Assembly: GCA_000697475.1 (NCBI GenBank)
Contig: JNEU01001131.1
Location: forward strand, 62,001-126,000
Length of the DNA: 64,000 nt
Direction of reading: 5' to 3'
From: Lichtheimia corymbifera B2541
Taxonomy: Eukaryota; Mucoromycota; Mucoromycetes; Mucorales; Lichtheimiaceae
Shown here one piece after another: positions 37,930 through 49,769 of this stretch; the stretch's first letter is position 1, and every line of letters begins with the position of its first letter. The notes beneath the pieces were generated by a model. The model was not told where the DNA came from, searched no databases, and saw only the letters and a program-made list of their open reading frames with translations. The position numbers and the translations under genes are program-made.

Positions 37930-38524
37930 ATGGTGGTTCCCGTAAATAACAACAGCAGCCCTTTCCATGTGCGTCAGGTTACCAGTGACGATTTGAAACA
38001 TGTTGGCAAGATTGTGGAGATCATTAATGGTGCCTTTGTTGCTGATAGTAACGTATCATTCATGACGCATTTGAAAAAGAGACCGATTACTCAAAATGAT
38101 CCGATTAGATACGTGGACCTCTGTGCGTCATTTGGGGATGAAGAATCGTGTCAATTACGCCGAGGTAGAAGATCTAGTAAGAAACAAGATCTTATTGTGT
38201 GTCTTTGATGAAAATCAAGTGGTCGTTGCAACAGCAGAGATCCAACCGATAAATTCAGACGAAGCTGGCATTGGACTTGTTTCGGTCGACCCCGCACGAC
38301 AATCCCAGGGCATTGGCAAACTTCTCCTCCTGGCAACAATAGAAAAGATCAAGGAAATGGGATACAAGGTAGCAACCATGTCCATTTTAGGCGAAAGACC
38401 AGAATTACTAGCATGGTACGCCAAACTTGGGTTCCAAGATACTGGCGAACGTCCTTTGTATCGTAACCCTGCTGTCATCGAGGCCGTGCTTCCTCTCACT
38501 GTAGTAAAGAAGAATCTGAGTTGA
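37930..38524 (+). CDS. GNAT-family N-acetyltransferase, copy 1
   Basis: Two exons (37930-38047 and 38109-38524; 61 bp intron), 177 aa. The fold reads from FHVRQVTSDDLKHVGKIVEI, through NYAEVEDLVRNKILLCVFDE (strands before the cofactor site) to the acetyl-CoA pyrophosphate-binding motif A. That motif is LVSVDPARQSQGIGKLLLL, matching V-x-P-x-x-[QR]-x-x-G-[IL]-G. The C-terminal motif B is LLAWYAKLGFQDTGERPLY. The substrate is unknown. The neighbouring gene is a paralog with the same single-intron position, so the pair arose by tandem duplication. The intron was placed because it restores the alignment with copy 2 (TWTSV against SWTSE). Confidence 0.9.
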
Positions 38525-38648
38525 TCAGTCATAGTTTGTAATTGGTTCCGTTCTTACGGGCATACCTACCGTATAAATACATATCATCTTCTTTTTTTTA
38601 CCCTCCTTCTTTGTTGCCCCTTTTCTTTTTCTTCTTTGTCTTTCAAAT

Positions 38649-39256
38649 ATGGTTCACACTAATCTTTTGGTGCGTGACGCCACTGTGGATGATTTGAAAC
38701 ATACCGACGAAGTCGTTGATATCATCAACAAAGCGTATCGTTCTGAAGGTACAACAAAGTAGAAAAATCAATCATCTCATCACAATGCTGATGTAATATA
38801 ATAATAGCCAGCTGGACATCTGAAAATGATATTGTCGATGGTCCACGTATCAATGCTGCTGAATTGGAGGATATTGTGCGTAACAACGGCAACCCACACC
38901 GAATCTTGTATGCATTTGAAAAGGACGAGCAAGGTGCTGAGTCCCTGGTGGTTGGCACGTCTTTGATTGAAGCTAGTAAAGATGATCCAAGTGAAGCCGA
39001 AGTGCGCTTGTTCTCTGTACGCCCATCGCATCAATCCCGAGGTCTGGGTCGTCTTATTTTTGATGCATCCCTTAATCGCATGCGCGAGCTTGGTTTACGT
39101 ACAGCTGTTTTACGTGTGTTTGACACTCGAGGTGGTCTTATTGAATGGTACAAGAAGCTCGGATTCAAAGAAACCGGCGTATTGAGATACGAAGGTGCCA
39201 GTGGCAAACTCAAGATTGAAGGTGTCAACTTTGTTATTCTCAAGCAAGATCTCTAG
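38649..39256 (+). CDS. GNAT-family N-acetyltransferase, copy 2
   Basis: Two exons (38649-38748 and 38808-39256; 59 bp intron), 182 aa. It parallels copy 1: LLVRDATVDDLKHTDEVVDI, NAAELEDIVRNNGNPHRILY, motif A LFSVRPSHQSRGLGRLIFD and motif B LIEWYKKLGFKETGVLRYE. It ends VNFVILKQDL. The gene starts only 124 bp after the stop of copy 1, in the same direction, so each has a short promoter of its own. The divergence between copies is considerable, so the duplication is not recent. Substrate unknown. Confidence 0.9.
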
Positions 39257-39453
39257 ATCATATATAAAATAATCCAGCATCATACCTCTTTTCCTAGACA
39301 ATAAATCATACATCCCCCATATATGAAATAGATTTTGGCGATATATGCGCGTCTGTTCCCATTTTTGAAGTACGCGCCCTTTGTGGAACATGACCATTGT
39401 CCTTTCTTTCGTGTTTACCACCCACCACATACACCACTTGGCCTTTTCTTGCC

Positions 39454-42149
39454 ATGGCCAAGAATCAAGAAGAGCCATTCGACTATTTCCAAGACGACGA
39501 CTTTTTATTTGACGACAATGTGTTCAACGCCATTGATAAACAAGAATCCATCTATTTAAGCACACAACAACCACCCGATCCAGTCCATGTCCAAGAAGAA
39601 AGGCCTAATGAAGTACCTACAATCGAAGTGACCTATCGCGATCCGCCACAAAGAACAACGGATACACTAGCAACGACGAGCTATTCACTAAGGGCGGATG
39701 ATACGGCTGGTCTTCAGTGGCAGAATGGTCTTGGCCAAGTCGAATCCAGTGGATTACAAGAGGTATAGAAACATCATACGTTTATTATTCATAAAAGTCA
39801 TTAACACTATCAGGAACACATTTACAGCATCAGCAACGTGAGATTGAAGGTCTACGATTCACAGTAGAAAGGCTGCAATTAAGATTGAAGGAGGATCAAC
39901 TCATCAATGAGAACCTATCGCGTGAATTGACAGTACTCCGATCTGACAAGCAATTCATGGTAAATAGGATGGATAATGGGTGTGTGAGAGCGATATGGGA
40001 CAAGATGAATAACGCTATATTACAAGGAACAAGAATTATTGAGTGCAAGACTTGAATTACAAGCCAAAGGAAGAGAAAAGGACAAGCGTAAGATTTCATT
40101 GTGCCTATTTATACACATCAGTGCTCATTGTTGTATTAGGTTCATCGACATTTCCAAGTGGATCAGGATTTTCTCTCCCTTCTTCAAGTAGGCGAAGGTC
40201 TAATTTACCATCACGTCAACGTTCTGTAACACCGTCTTCTTCTCGTGCAACCACACCTGCGCCTGTCATTCCTCAGCGATCGGATCGTAAGCGGCCAGCT
40301 CCACAGGAACCAGAATCACCAAGAAGCACGTTTTCATCCTCTTTTCCTATCAACACGAGCAACGTTGACGTCGAAATAGATCGGGAGCGTTATCAGGTAG
40401 GCTGACGCACACACACACAGAGAGCACCAAGCATTTTCTCTAATACATCTTCAATGACGAACTAGTTTCTAAGGCGCTTACTATCGCAAGAATTTGTTGA
40501 CATGGAACGAGAGAACCATGCTATGATCAAGTCATTCGATACCCATTGGTCACCATCCACCATTACGTTTCTTAGCAGCCGTTTTGCACGACGTTTTATC
40601 CCTGATCAGAACAGACGCGATGTCAGCAGTAAATTGACCGTGTTGGCAACCGATATATCTTCTTGTATTGCACAGCATGACCCGTTCAACTTGCAGAGTG
40701 CCATTCAGCAGCTATTCGGCGTCCTTGCATTGTATTTTTCGATTTGTGTGAATGACAAGACGTTGGATGTACTTGCACAGACTATTTACACCATCCATCG
40801 CTTGGTTTCGTTCTATAATGAGGCGATCCAGTACATGCTTCGTGATCTTCAACGTGGTAAGTAGAGTTGCAATGCATGGGACATCTCTACCATGTAACTC
40901 ATTTACGTATCTTTTTAGCCGGGCAACAAGCTATTTACATGAAGCTTATTCAGTGCGTTGACGATTTTCTGCAAACATTGAGTATCGATGACAAACGACA
41001 ACGCATTCCTACCGATACATTGCCCGATTTGAACACTGTATCTTATCAAGACATCAAGACTTGGTGTGCTGCCAATCGTGTCAATCCATGTGTGCTGCAA
41101 AGTGTATCAAAACCCACAGTATCTCGAGACACGGGTGAAAAGGCCATCATCCACATTATTGATATTTATCATCACGCCTTTTATTACGGTTCTGATATAC
41201 AAAGGTAATTTGCAGAGGAAAGAAAGCAGTAGCCCATGCTCATTGTTTTGCATAGTTTTCATTTCTTGTTGCGTGAGCCATCCTTCTTAAAGCTGATATC
41301 TCCTATGACGCCACTCCCTATCCTTTCACGTGCACTTGATTTGCTGATACGATTCACACAAGATGGTAATGCATGAAGACGACAATCATTCTTTCAATAC
41401 TGATTAAAGATGAGGGTTTAGAGGATCTATCGGTCTTTTTCACGAGAACAAGGTTGCCGAATAATGAGATGTGGTCCGTGTCCGATCGTCTAATGGGTGT
41501 TATCAACATGTCACTGCGTTACGAATCCTTATACAAGGAGGTGAGTAGAGTGATGATACAAGAGATATCCTTTTCTCATTTATACATCGATAGTGGTACA
41601 CGGTACGGATCAAGAGCATCACCTTGCTAAAGGACACGTTTGCTACCCTTTCAAAGTCTGTTCGAGAAGAATGGGTTCATCCGGATTTGCTTGTGCAGAT
41701 TGGGCAGACTATTTTCAATGACGTGTGGGCTATTATGGATGTTGGCAAGCCTCCTTATAGACCTATTCCTTTAGATCTCAGGTAAGGCTTGGGGGTATGG
41801 TACTTTTGTGTGTGCTAATAATCATACATTGTAGTGGTCGCTTTATCCATGTTGGCTTACATCTCTTGAATGACATGCTGAGCAGCTTCGATGGTGCAAT
41901 GGATGCATCCGGCAAGACACATGATGCTTTACTCAAGATATACATGAAGATGTTACCTACGGTATCAAAACAATGGCCTGAAAAACATCCTGGTATGTGT
42001 GCGGTTTCCTTCAAGATCATCAAGACGTTCTCATTTTATTTGAAAATATGATAGCTGGCAAGGAGTTGAAACGCATGCATCGCCTTTTACGAGCAATGCA
42101 GGGAATGATGCAAACCGAGAGTGCTTCGACGACTATGGGTACATGCTAA
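39454..42149 (+). CDS. ATRIP/Lcd1/UvsD-like DNA damage checkpoint protein
   Basis: Eleven exons: 39454-39762, 39828-39959, 40027-40087, 40140-40396, 40466-40856, 40919-41204, 41256-41365, 41410-41540, 41594-41781, 41835-41992 and 42055-42149, giving 705 aa. The N terminus has an acidic, aromatic motif (FDYFQDDDFLFDDNVFNAID) like the RPA-binding element that opens ATRIP proteins. It is followed by a coiled coil (REIEGLRFTVERLQLRLKE, ENLSRELTVLRSDK) and a Ser/Pro-rich basic linker (RSVTPSSSRATTPAP). The rest is a helical, HEAT-like region (for example PFNLQSAIQQLFGVLALYF). This architecture fits ATRIP, the partner that brings the ATR/Mec1 kinase to RPA-coated DNA. Sequence conservation in this family is low, so the call rests on order of elements and length. 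Confidence 0.7.
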
Positions 42150-42177
42150 ATAAGGCTTCTCCGATTCGCTTTTTTCT

Positions 42178-43149
42178 TTATTCAACGTGGGTCTTCTCTG
42201 TTGACGACGATGGCGTGTTCACCTTGACAGGGCGTTTGGGTGATGGGAGCTTCTCAGTGCTGGCGGTAGTAGTAGAAGATGAGGTCTGTATTGTAATGGT
42301 TAGTTTGGGAGGTTGCGAAGAGTAACAAGGATCCGCTAAGACTTACCAATCGACCATTCTCGTCTTGTAGCCGCACAACATCGAGCGTTAGATTGTATAT
42401 ATGTCTCAAGACCCTGGATTCAAGATACTTTTACATTAGTGAAGGATGAGCAAGACGGAGGGAGCTATAGACTTACAATGTCAAAAACAAGGTTGAACCT
42501 GTCAAGTACCTGTGTATATAGAACATATAAATGATTGTATATAAAACACGCCTAGAACCTAGAAAACTTACATATTTCGTTGTGCATAAAACTTTTTGGC
42601 AGCAAGATTAGCATCAGTGCGTGCATCATGTATGGGTGCTGTGCTATCAACGCCCTCCGTAGGTAATACAGCATTTTGGATTGTTTGCAGGCGATTAATG
42701 GAATCTACCATATTGCATCATTATCGCATCATGTGCAAAGCACTTCATCAGCCGACATGATCCTTACCGATGAAGAGAACAAATATGAATCTGCATGATC
42801 GTATGTGTAACAATCGGATGATTAGCACGTTTGTTTGTTGACATTCGTGTATGACATGTTACCCAAAGACAATGCGTAGAATGTATTTAATATGTTGTAC
42901 CTCGGGATTAGTCGACAAGAACATGAACATATGTTTACGCCAATTGTTCGGCATTGGGATCTACTCAAGCATCCATTGTGAGTCAGTGAGTCTACTTTTG
43001 TTCAAGAAATAGCTTACCATGAGCAATAGAAAGAATGCGATCTTGAATCAAGGCATGAATGAATGTAGTGCTTTCCCGATCATCCCGCTCCCTTTCCCTC
43101 TTACCTCCACCACTAGAATGAGAAAAACGATCGTGTAGTATAAAGTCAT
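42178..43149 (-). CDS. BAP31/Yet3-family endoplasmic reticulum membrane protein
   Basis: Eight exons: 43105-43149, 43018-43041 (24 nt), 42863-42960, 42768-42790 (23 nt), 42572-42704, 42477-42509 (33 nt), 42347-42413 and 42178-42285, giving 176 aa. Spliced, the N terminus reads MTLYYTIVFLILVVE, then IAFFLLLM, then IPMPNNWRK, a BAP31/Yet first membrane span. It continues with FIFVLFI plus DSINRLQ, AAKKFYAQRNM and YLTGSTLFLTL, all family landmarks of spans two and three. The cytosolic tail is short, as in yeast Yet proteins, without the long coiled coil of animal BAP31. BAP31 proteins assist ER exit and quality control of membrane cargo. The gene is convergent with the ATRIP-like gene; only 28 bp separate the stop codons. 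Confidence 0.88.
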
Positions 43150-43391
43150 GATGGTGAAAATGCATAAAATGGGAAAAGAGGTGTTGAAAAGTGCCGGTTA
43201 AAGATGAACCCAAATGGAGTCATTGACCCAGACCCCTGCTGGCGATTTACTTTAACCCCCCATTCCAAGATTTAATTGGCCATTGTGTTGTTTCTCCTCT
43301 TTTTGATCAATCAACGCCACCGTGTTCATTGTTGGGATCACCAAAAGATGAAGTTATAATTATATCCATGCTATCGATAAAAGGAATCTGT
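43150..43391. other. short intergenic region
   Basis: Holds the promoter of the BAP31-like g gene and the 3' end of the carotenoid-oxygenase-like gene, both read on the minus strand. A frame downstream of the annotated stop (to 43307) stays open and is discussed as a possible frameshift. Confidence 0.4.
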
Positions 43392-45834
43392 TTATTGGTT
43401 TGTGTATAAACGGTAGGATCCACGTGAAAAGCTAAGAGGAACAAGGGTTCCCAAGTATGCTTTGGCCAAGACGTCAAGCGAAGCGGCATCCAACACTAAT
43501 AAGAAAGAAGTCGATCGTGCCGAATCCATAACAATACTCAAAAGAACACCATCGTCTTCAGCTACTTCATCACCAGGTCCAGTCGATGGTCTTGGAATAA
43601 ACACCGCTTCACTTGGGTAACATCCTTTCTCATGCCATGCACCTGCAATGGTTCGATCACGCATATTCTAGTAGATAATATTGTCAGTATATAATTCATG
43701 CGCCGTGTATAAACATCCAACTTACCGCTTTGATAATGGTATCCCAGATTTGACCGTCAGCAATTGAGCTGGATGCTGAAAAGCCAAGGCCGTACATGAA
43801 TGTGTGAGCATGTAACTTGTAGTTGGGGTTGACTTGTGGAAGCTCGAGTGATGGCTGCAGCCATTTGTTGTAGGATGCTTCAGGGATCGAGTTGGTAGCT
43901 GGCGTAGTTTTACGGAAAGCACCAAATAATCCTCCTCCACCATTACCGCCCACTGTAGATGGATGACGGCTGCCAGTGACCGAAACGGTGTGCAGCACAT
44001 AACGTCGCAATTCAGAAGCTGCCAATCGTGGCGGTTTCATTTGTGTTGGGTTTCGTAGGCCTTCCACCATAAGCTGCTGTGCAATAGTATCATCAGGATA
44101 GCAGATAATGTCCACGTACACGTTGTCATTCTCGTCTTCAAATGCATTGACATGATGGAAGCTGGTTATAGATATTAGTCTACATGATGAAGGTATCCCA
44201 TGGTTTCAATACTTACGCAAAGCATGCATCAGATCGATAGGTAGCCACATGCTGTCCACTTTGTCGCGATAGAACGTAAAACAGCGTTGGTTGTGAACGA
44301 TTGAATGTGAATGATTCAAGGATGCTCTCGTTCCACGAGAATTTCATGCCACCAGATGTTGCCAACATAGGGAAAATGGCCTACCATAACACGCAGGTTA
44401 CCTTCTCCGCCTTTTATAAAGTGCCATCCACCACAAAACTTACCAAAATAATATACTTGGGAGTGATGGAGAAGCTGTTGACATAGGCAGCAGGTGCAGT
44501 AATCGATCCAATCAACGCACCCTTTGGATTGCGATCGCTGATGGTGAAAAAGTTGTACTTTGTAGACTGATATCCAACATCCATAGTAAAGTTGATATAT
44601 TCGCCGGTACGGGCATCAAATTGACCATTGGGACAAGAGGTATAGCCCTTGAAAGCAGGGTTAACTTCATTCCATGTCACAACGCGCGTAGGTCGCATAT
44701 CAAATGGATCCAACTCTTGAATCTGTATCAATACAGTGAGCCACCCTGTCCCATATATATAACAAAGTAAATGTATATACTCACATGTTTGCCACGGTTT
44801 TGGCAGAACAATCGACCATCCATGCCTGGAATACTAGGAAGTACACGTGCACTGCAAGGCTCATAATCAGGTTTGGAAGTGGCACCGACACCAACGACCT
44901 TGGTCAACACCGTCTGATTGGTTTTTGTCATGAAAAGACCACCAGGATGACGAGAAGAGTAGCCATGGTTATCTCGGATCTTATCAATCAAGCGTCGGCA
45001 TGTCAACCGGTTACGATAACTGATGCTGTTACGTTGGCCGTGGATATCAAATCGATTCACCAATGGCAACCTGTTTTTTCCACAAGCATCTTTATCAGCA
45101 TTTCGTTTCCATAGTGTTCTCCTTTAACTTACCCATCAAACCAGTGACCAAATGTGAAATAGCGAGAGACATGTTGCAATTCACCATCCACCTCAAGTTT
45201 ACGCATATACTTGATGTCATAGGTGCCGGGACCCACAGTGAAGTGCTCACATACAAGCCAATCGGGTAGCTGACCAGACACTTCAAGATCCACAATCTCT
45301 TTCAAGTCATTTGCATTGTAAAAGCCCTGTGTATTTTTCGATGTTAGATCTCTTTACTGCTGCTATCATCATTCCATTCCCTATTACCTTTGTATGTGAA
45401 ATATCCTTATCCAAATTTTCTTGCTCATCATGATGTTCCACGTGTACAACAGGTGCAACTGTCACTGGGATAGGCTCGTCTGGGCTATCACGACCATTAA
45501 GCAATGAGGTATCTTCTTGCCAAGGATCCAAAGAGCTATCGTTGCCTGACTCGAGAGGTCGATTATCATTGCTGTTGGCTGTTGTTGCTGCAACTGGAGT
45601 AACATCAAGTGCTCCTTCACTGCTCTCTCTCCAGGCGTTGGTTGACTCGTCCTTGTTGATGTCAAGGTCCACAAAGGAATCGGCAATGGGATCATCTTGT
45701 AAGGGGGATTCGGTTATCGGGACATCTTGTTTGTCTTGCTTCGTGTCTTTGTCCTTATGCTCATTGTCCTTGCTGTCAGCATGCTCAAGAATGTTGTTAT
45801 CGTGGTCAGTGGTGAGCTTGTTGTCTTCGTCCAT
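43392..45834 (-). CDS. carotenoid cleavage oxygenase (RPE65) family protein with altered metal-ligand positions
   Basis: Seven exons: 45388-45834, 45133-45326, 44785-45070, 44444-44722, 44217-44380, 43726-44161 and 43392-43667, giving 693 aa. The first 150 residues are an acidic disordered extension. The seven-bladed propeller family is shown by FTVGPGTYDIKYM, YFTFGHWFDGLPLVNRFDI, FDARTGEYINF, FHHVNAFEDEND (third His ligand region) and EAVFIPRPSTGPGDE. Family enzymes bind one iron through four His. Here the expected first-His motif reads TSCPNGQFD and the second AYVNSFSIT, with Asn where His is usual. The C-terminal His motif is missing in this frame, although a neighbouring frame reads LAFHVD at that spot. 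The protein may be a non-cleaving paralog, a changed enzyme or a damaged gene. In Mucoromycota the family makes trisporoid precursors. Confidence 0.85.
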
Positions 45835-46027
45835 GGTGTAAAAAAGTGAGCGAAACAAGCGGCGACTCTGGCGCCAAATTGGATACCTGCATATTGGTTG
45901 AATGCAAACATGTTCCCGACGATCCAGGCACTAGTAATAGAACAAGAGTCTTTTTTCAAGAGGAGCACTATAGGATTAGCACCCTATTGTATCTTTATTT
46001 TCGTTAATATACAAATATGCAACCTAT

Positions 46028-46444
46028 TTACTCTGATAAAACCGATTCACCAGGCTTGATGACAATCTCCTTTTCCTTGTTGAGCACTCCCATCGCCTTT
46101 TCTAACGTGTCTTGCTTGACGAGGATATAATCGGTATCATAGGTACTCACAACGAAAACCGGTATCTTGTTATCACGTAAAGGATCAACAATGCTTGCCA
46201 AGATACCCACAAGACCAAAGTCCATCTGTGCATCCACCTGGAAACAACGCCATCCACTTTCTGTCTTGTTGGCCTCGGCAGCTACACTTGCTGCAGCGTT
46301 GGTTGGACATACCACGGACACTTCAGCTGTAGTCTTGGAAATAGTATACCATGGCAACGTATCAAACCACGTCGCACTGGGTCGGTGATCTCGGTCGAAT
46401 TGGTACAAGGAGAACTCGTCAGGCAAGATTAGTAAAGAGATCAT
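46028..46444 (-). CDS. ACT-domain protein (ACT_7 / CASTOR-like)
   Basis: A 138 aa frame starting MISLLILPDEFSLYQF. The second half is a typical ACT_7 unit: SGWRCFQVDAQMDFGLVGIL, PVFVVSTYDTDYILVKQDTL and KAMGVLNKEK. The earlier part (WYTISKTTAEVSVVCPT) is the companion half found in the same family. ACT domains bind small ligands, often amino acids; proteins of this build sense or bind amino acids in several lineages. The ligand is not visible in the sequence. An upstream minus ORF (46541-46774, with RFHKANHHATLIHPSQND) might be a 5' exon, but the junction phases do not agree with a consensus donor, so it is not joined. Confidence 0.8.
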   Translation of the reverse strand: MISLLILPDEFSLYQFDRDHRPSATWFDTLPWYTISKTTAEVSVVCPTNAAASVAAEANKTESGWRCFQVDAQMDFGLVGILASIVDPLRDNKIPVFVVSTYDTDYILVKQDTLEKAMGVLNKEKEIVIKPGESVLSE

Positions 46445-47159
46445 GGTCAGGTTTGCTGATGGTGGGTAAAGGTGAGAAAGCAGTATGCTGAGTTGCCCAG
46501 CCAACAACGGCGGTATATGCTAGACGCCACACAGCATGATTCATACATCTCCCGAAATACATTGAAGATTGAACACATACACAGTGCTTTGGATATCCCC
46601 TAAATGCTTGGGCTTTTTGATTTTGGGGTTGACGAGTTCGTCATTTTGACTAGGATGAATTAGAGTGGCGTGGTGATTGGCTTTATGGAAGCGATCATTA
46701 TCTGTCATCCTCAGCTTGGTACTGCGGGACATCCCATCATCTCTTGAAGTTCGTCGTGAATAGCATACCATCATCCGGTTAGCTGTCTACACTGGGAGTC
46801 AGGTCATGGGAGTCAGGTCAAACACCTTCCCCCACACACCCGCCATCTTCATCTTCATCCTCATGATAGACAATAAGGTACTCATATTGTAAAACATAAA
46901 GGTGCCTGTATCTCTAAAGTTTAAAACTAGCAATCTTGACTTGGCTGTAACAAAGATGAAAAAGAACAATGTACTATGGCATGTTTGGCAGCATCGTATG
47001 TCCGAGCACACCTATGCCAACGGGCCTTCACACGCACTCGGACTCCAACAGGATTTCCTTGCATTCTACATATCAGGGTGTAACTCAGGAAGCTTTAGTG
47101 ATGTAGTAATAGTGTTGTGACAAGAGAACAAAAGCATCTGGATACGATGCTGTCAAAGT
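46445..47159. other. intergenic, left flank of repeat copy B
   Basis: Contains a minus ORF that may be a 5' exon of the ACT gene. A fragment near 46889-46925 (TAAAACATAAAGGTGCCTGT, then ATCTCTAAAGTTTA) matches the arm of the palindromic units further right, so members of the repeat family begin to appear here. No other gene. Confidence 0.4.
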
Positions 47160-49040
47160 CTACTCCCCCTTTCAATCCAGAAATCACCAAGTGATCGATA
47201 CCCCTCTAAGTGTTATGTTGAATCCAATTTTCATTTAATAATAAGATTCGAAGAATAGGACGTGATAGTATGGATGTTAACAGTATGATAAAGGAGTTGA
47301 CTAAGATACGGGTGAATCAAATCGAGGCAACAGGGATCATTGTGTCATTGTGTCATTGTATTCTTTGTTACTGCCGGTATAATCATCCTTCATCCATGGT
47401 TGCAAAATAGCTGCTGCATGCATTGAATCGAGTGCTCCAATATCATTCATGGCTGTAGAACACCTTTCATCAATCCATCATCGTCCTCAGCCGTATCCAC
47501 GTGATCTTTCCTGTTGACGACGCGCCAAGTAACCAAAGCAACATTCCAGGATATCCCATAACTGCATTTGATTCCACCCATCCATCCATAACCATTACAA
47601 GCCTAATATTGCAGGTGACATGCTTCCTTTCCCATCCGGCTGATTCCCTATTGCGACTCAACCAGGTGAAGATTATTTGTATTGCCGTGTACTTGATAGC
47701 TGATATGGTGCACCCCATCCACTGGAATTCACATGTACAAAGCAGGCTGCTGCAAGTAACTTGGGATATGGGAGTAAAAACTTTGCTAATAGCAACTGCT
47801 GGTACGTTTGGTCACGGTAGAGAAGTGTGCAAGCGTGCGTTGTAGTAGAGTGACAAGGCTGTGAACGCTGTTCGAGACAATGGAATTAAGACCTTGCTAT
47901 TAGCTACTGCTGCATTGGACGCTGTTACGATTGGTTGTGATACGGAAGCGCGCAAGAGCATGAGTTGTGTCAAGACTCGTGTGTTGTAGAAGAGTGACAA
48001 GAAAGCTGTGTACACGGCATGGAACTTGCCGATTCAGTCAAAGACAATAGGATCAAGACATTCGTAGTATTGACATGGTGGATTGTAGTAAGGCAATCGT
48101 TTGCAGGTTGTAGTTGTACTTGAATGGGGGCAACAGTTGAGAATGGGAAGAACAGTGAAATAAAAGTGGGAGTAGAGGAGGTGGAAATTAAATCTGTCAG
48201 GCAGTCAGACATATCACATATACACTGATATCAATGCATGATATTGGGATTGCCTGTCTCGAACCTCAAACCTTCACACAATATGCTCTAGGACATGCTG
48301 AACAACTTTGTATTAATAAAGAACCCACACTTCATTTGAAAATTTCGAAAGGGAAAGCATAATGTGGGGTTTACTATGATGGTCGGAAATTGGGAAAGCG
48401 CCGGATTTATGAAAAAGTCAATTAGTATGTAGTTTCTTGGGATCCCCCATCTCGCACTTGAAACTTGGTCAGAAGGTACTCTCGCACATTCTGATCAACT
48501 CCATTCATTTAAAAACCGTATGGTTCATTATGAACATTTTGAATGCGGACCAGCCCAAATGTAGGAGAAAAGCAGGGTCGGCGCTCCTGCTCCTCGAGAT
48601 TGCCCACCTCGAATCTGAAACTTTCACACAACACTCTTTCGACCACGCCGAGCAATTTCGTTCCCATAAAGACCCCAGAGTTCATTATGAAAACCTTGTG
48701 TGTAGGAGAGACAACGAAGGGATGTTAACATTAAATAGGGTGTACGGACGTGCGCGCCGATATTGCTCATGGGGACGTCGAAACTTGGCCAGGAGGTGCT
48801 CTCGGTCATGCTGATCAACATCGTTCTCATAAAGCCTCTACACATCATTATGTATATTTGGAGAAACAGCCACCTTCATGTTTTACCTATACTGTAAGCG
48901 TGATACCATAGGAAAGGTGGTGTTTGTTCATTGTGAAGTAGCTTGAGCCTGATAGAGCGGAAGATGCAGACGGACTTCTTTGTGCAACACAGCTCATCTG
49001 CATGATACTTCACAATGAACAAACACCACTTGTCATATAG

Positions 49041-49428
49041 CACCACGCTTACAGCATATGTAAAACATAAAGATGCCCATAACTAAAAATTCTACAATGA
49101 AACGTGGGGTCTACAATCGAACAAAGTTGCTCGTCGGGGTGAAGCGCACCTTGGGTGCAAGTTTCACGATCAGGCTCGTCGATCTCAGATTCACCCAATG
49201 TCACCACCAGCCAAAGTGGATCGTGGGTCGACCTCCCGAATTTTTTTTTCAACTTTGGCTGGTGGTGACATTGGGTAAATCTGAGAATGGCCACGACGAT
49301 CGTGAAACTTCTACACTAGGTGCGCTTCACCCCGCCGCGCAACTTTGTTCGATTGTAGACCCCACGTTTCATTGTAGAATTTTTAGTTATGGGCATCTTT
49401 ATGTTTTACATATGCTGTAAGCGTGGTG
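49041..49428. repeat. palindrome 1: 177 bp arms, 34 bp loop
   Basis: The left arm, 49041-49217, starts CACCACGCTTACAGCATATG and ends CACCAGCCAAAGT. The right arm, 49252-49428, is its reverse complement with few mismatches (starts ACTTTGGCTGGTG, ends GTAAGCGTGGTG). The loop contains a run of T. A transcript of either strand would form a long hairpin. Confidence 0.9.
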
Positions 49429-49769
49429 TATAAGGCAGATGGTCTTTGTTGATTGTCAAGTAGGTAGACCCTGATAGAGCGGAAGATGCGCAGGGGCGTG
49501 CTTGTGTAACAGAGCTCATTTGCATGATACTTCATAATGAACAAACCCCACTTGTCATATAGTATCACGTTTTCAGCATATGCAAAAGTGTAAAAGTGCC
49601 TGTATCTAGGATTGGCAAGCTTGATCGTGAAACATGATTGAAAAGGTGCGCTCGACCACGACGAGCAATATTGTTCTATGAAAGAGCCCATGTTCCATTG
49701 TAAAGTTTTGAGATAAATGCACTTTCTCGTTTTTACATAAGCTTTAAGTATGACGATATATGACAAGTG

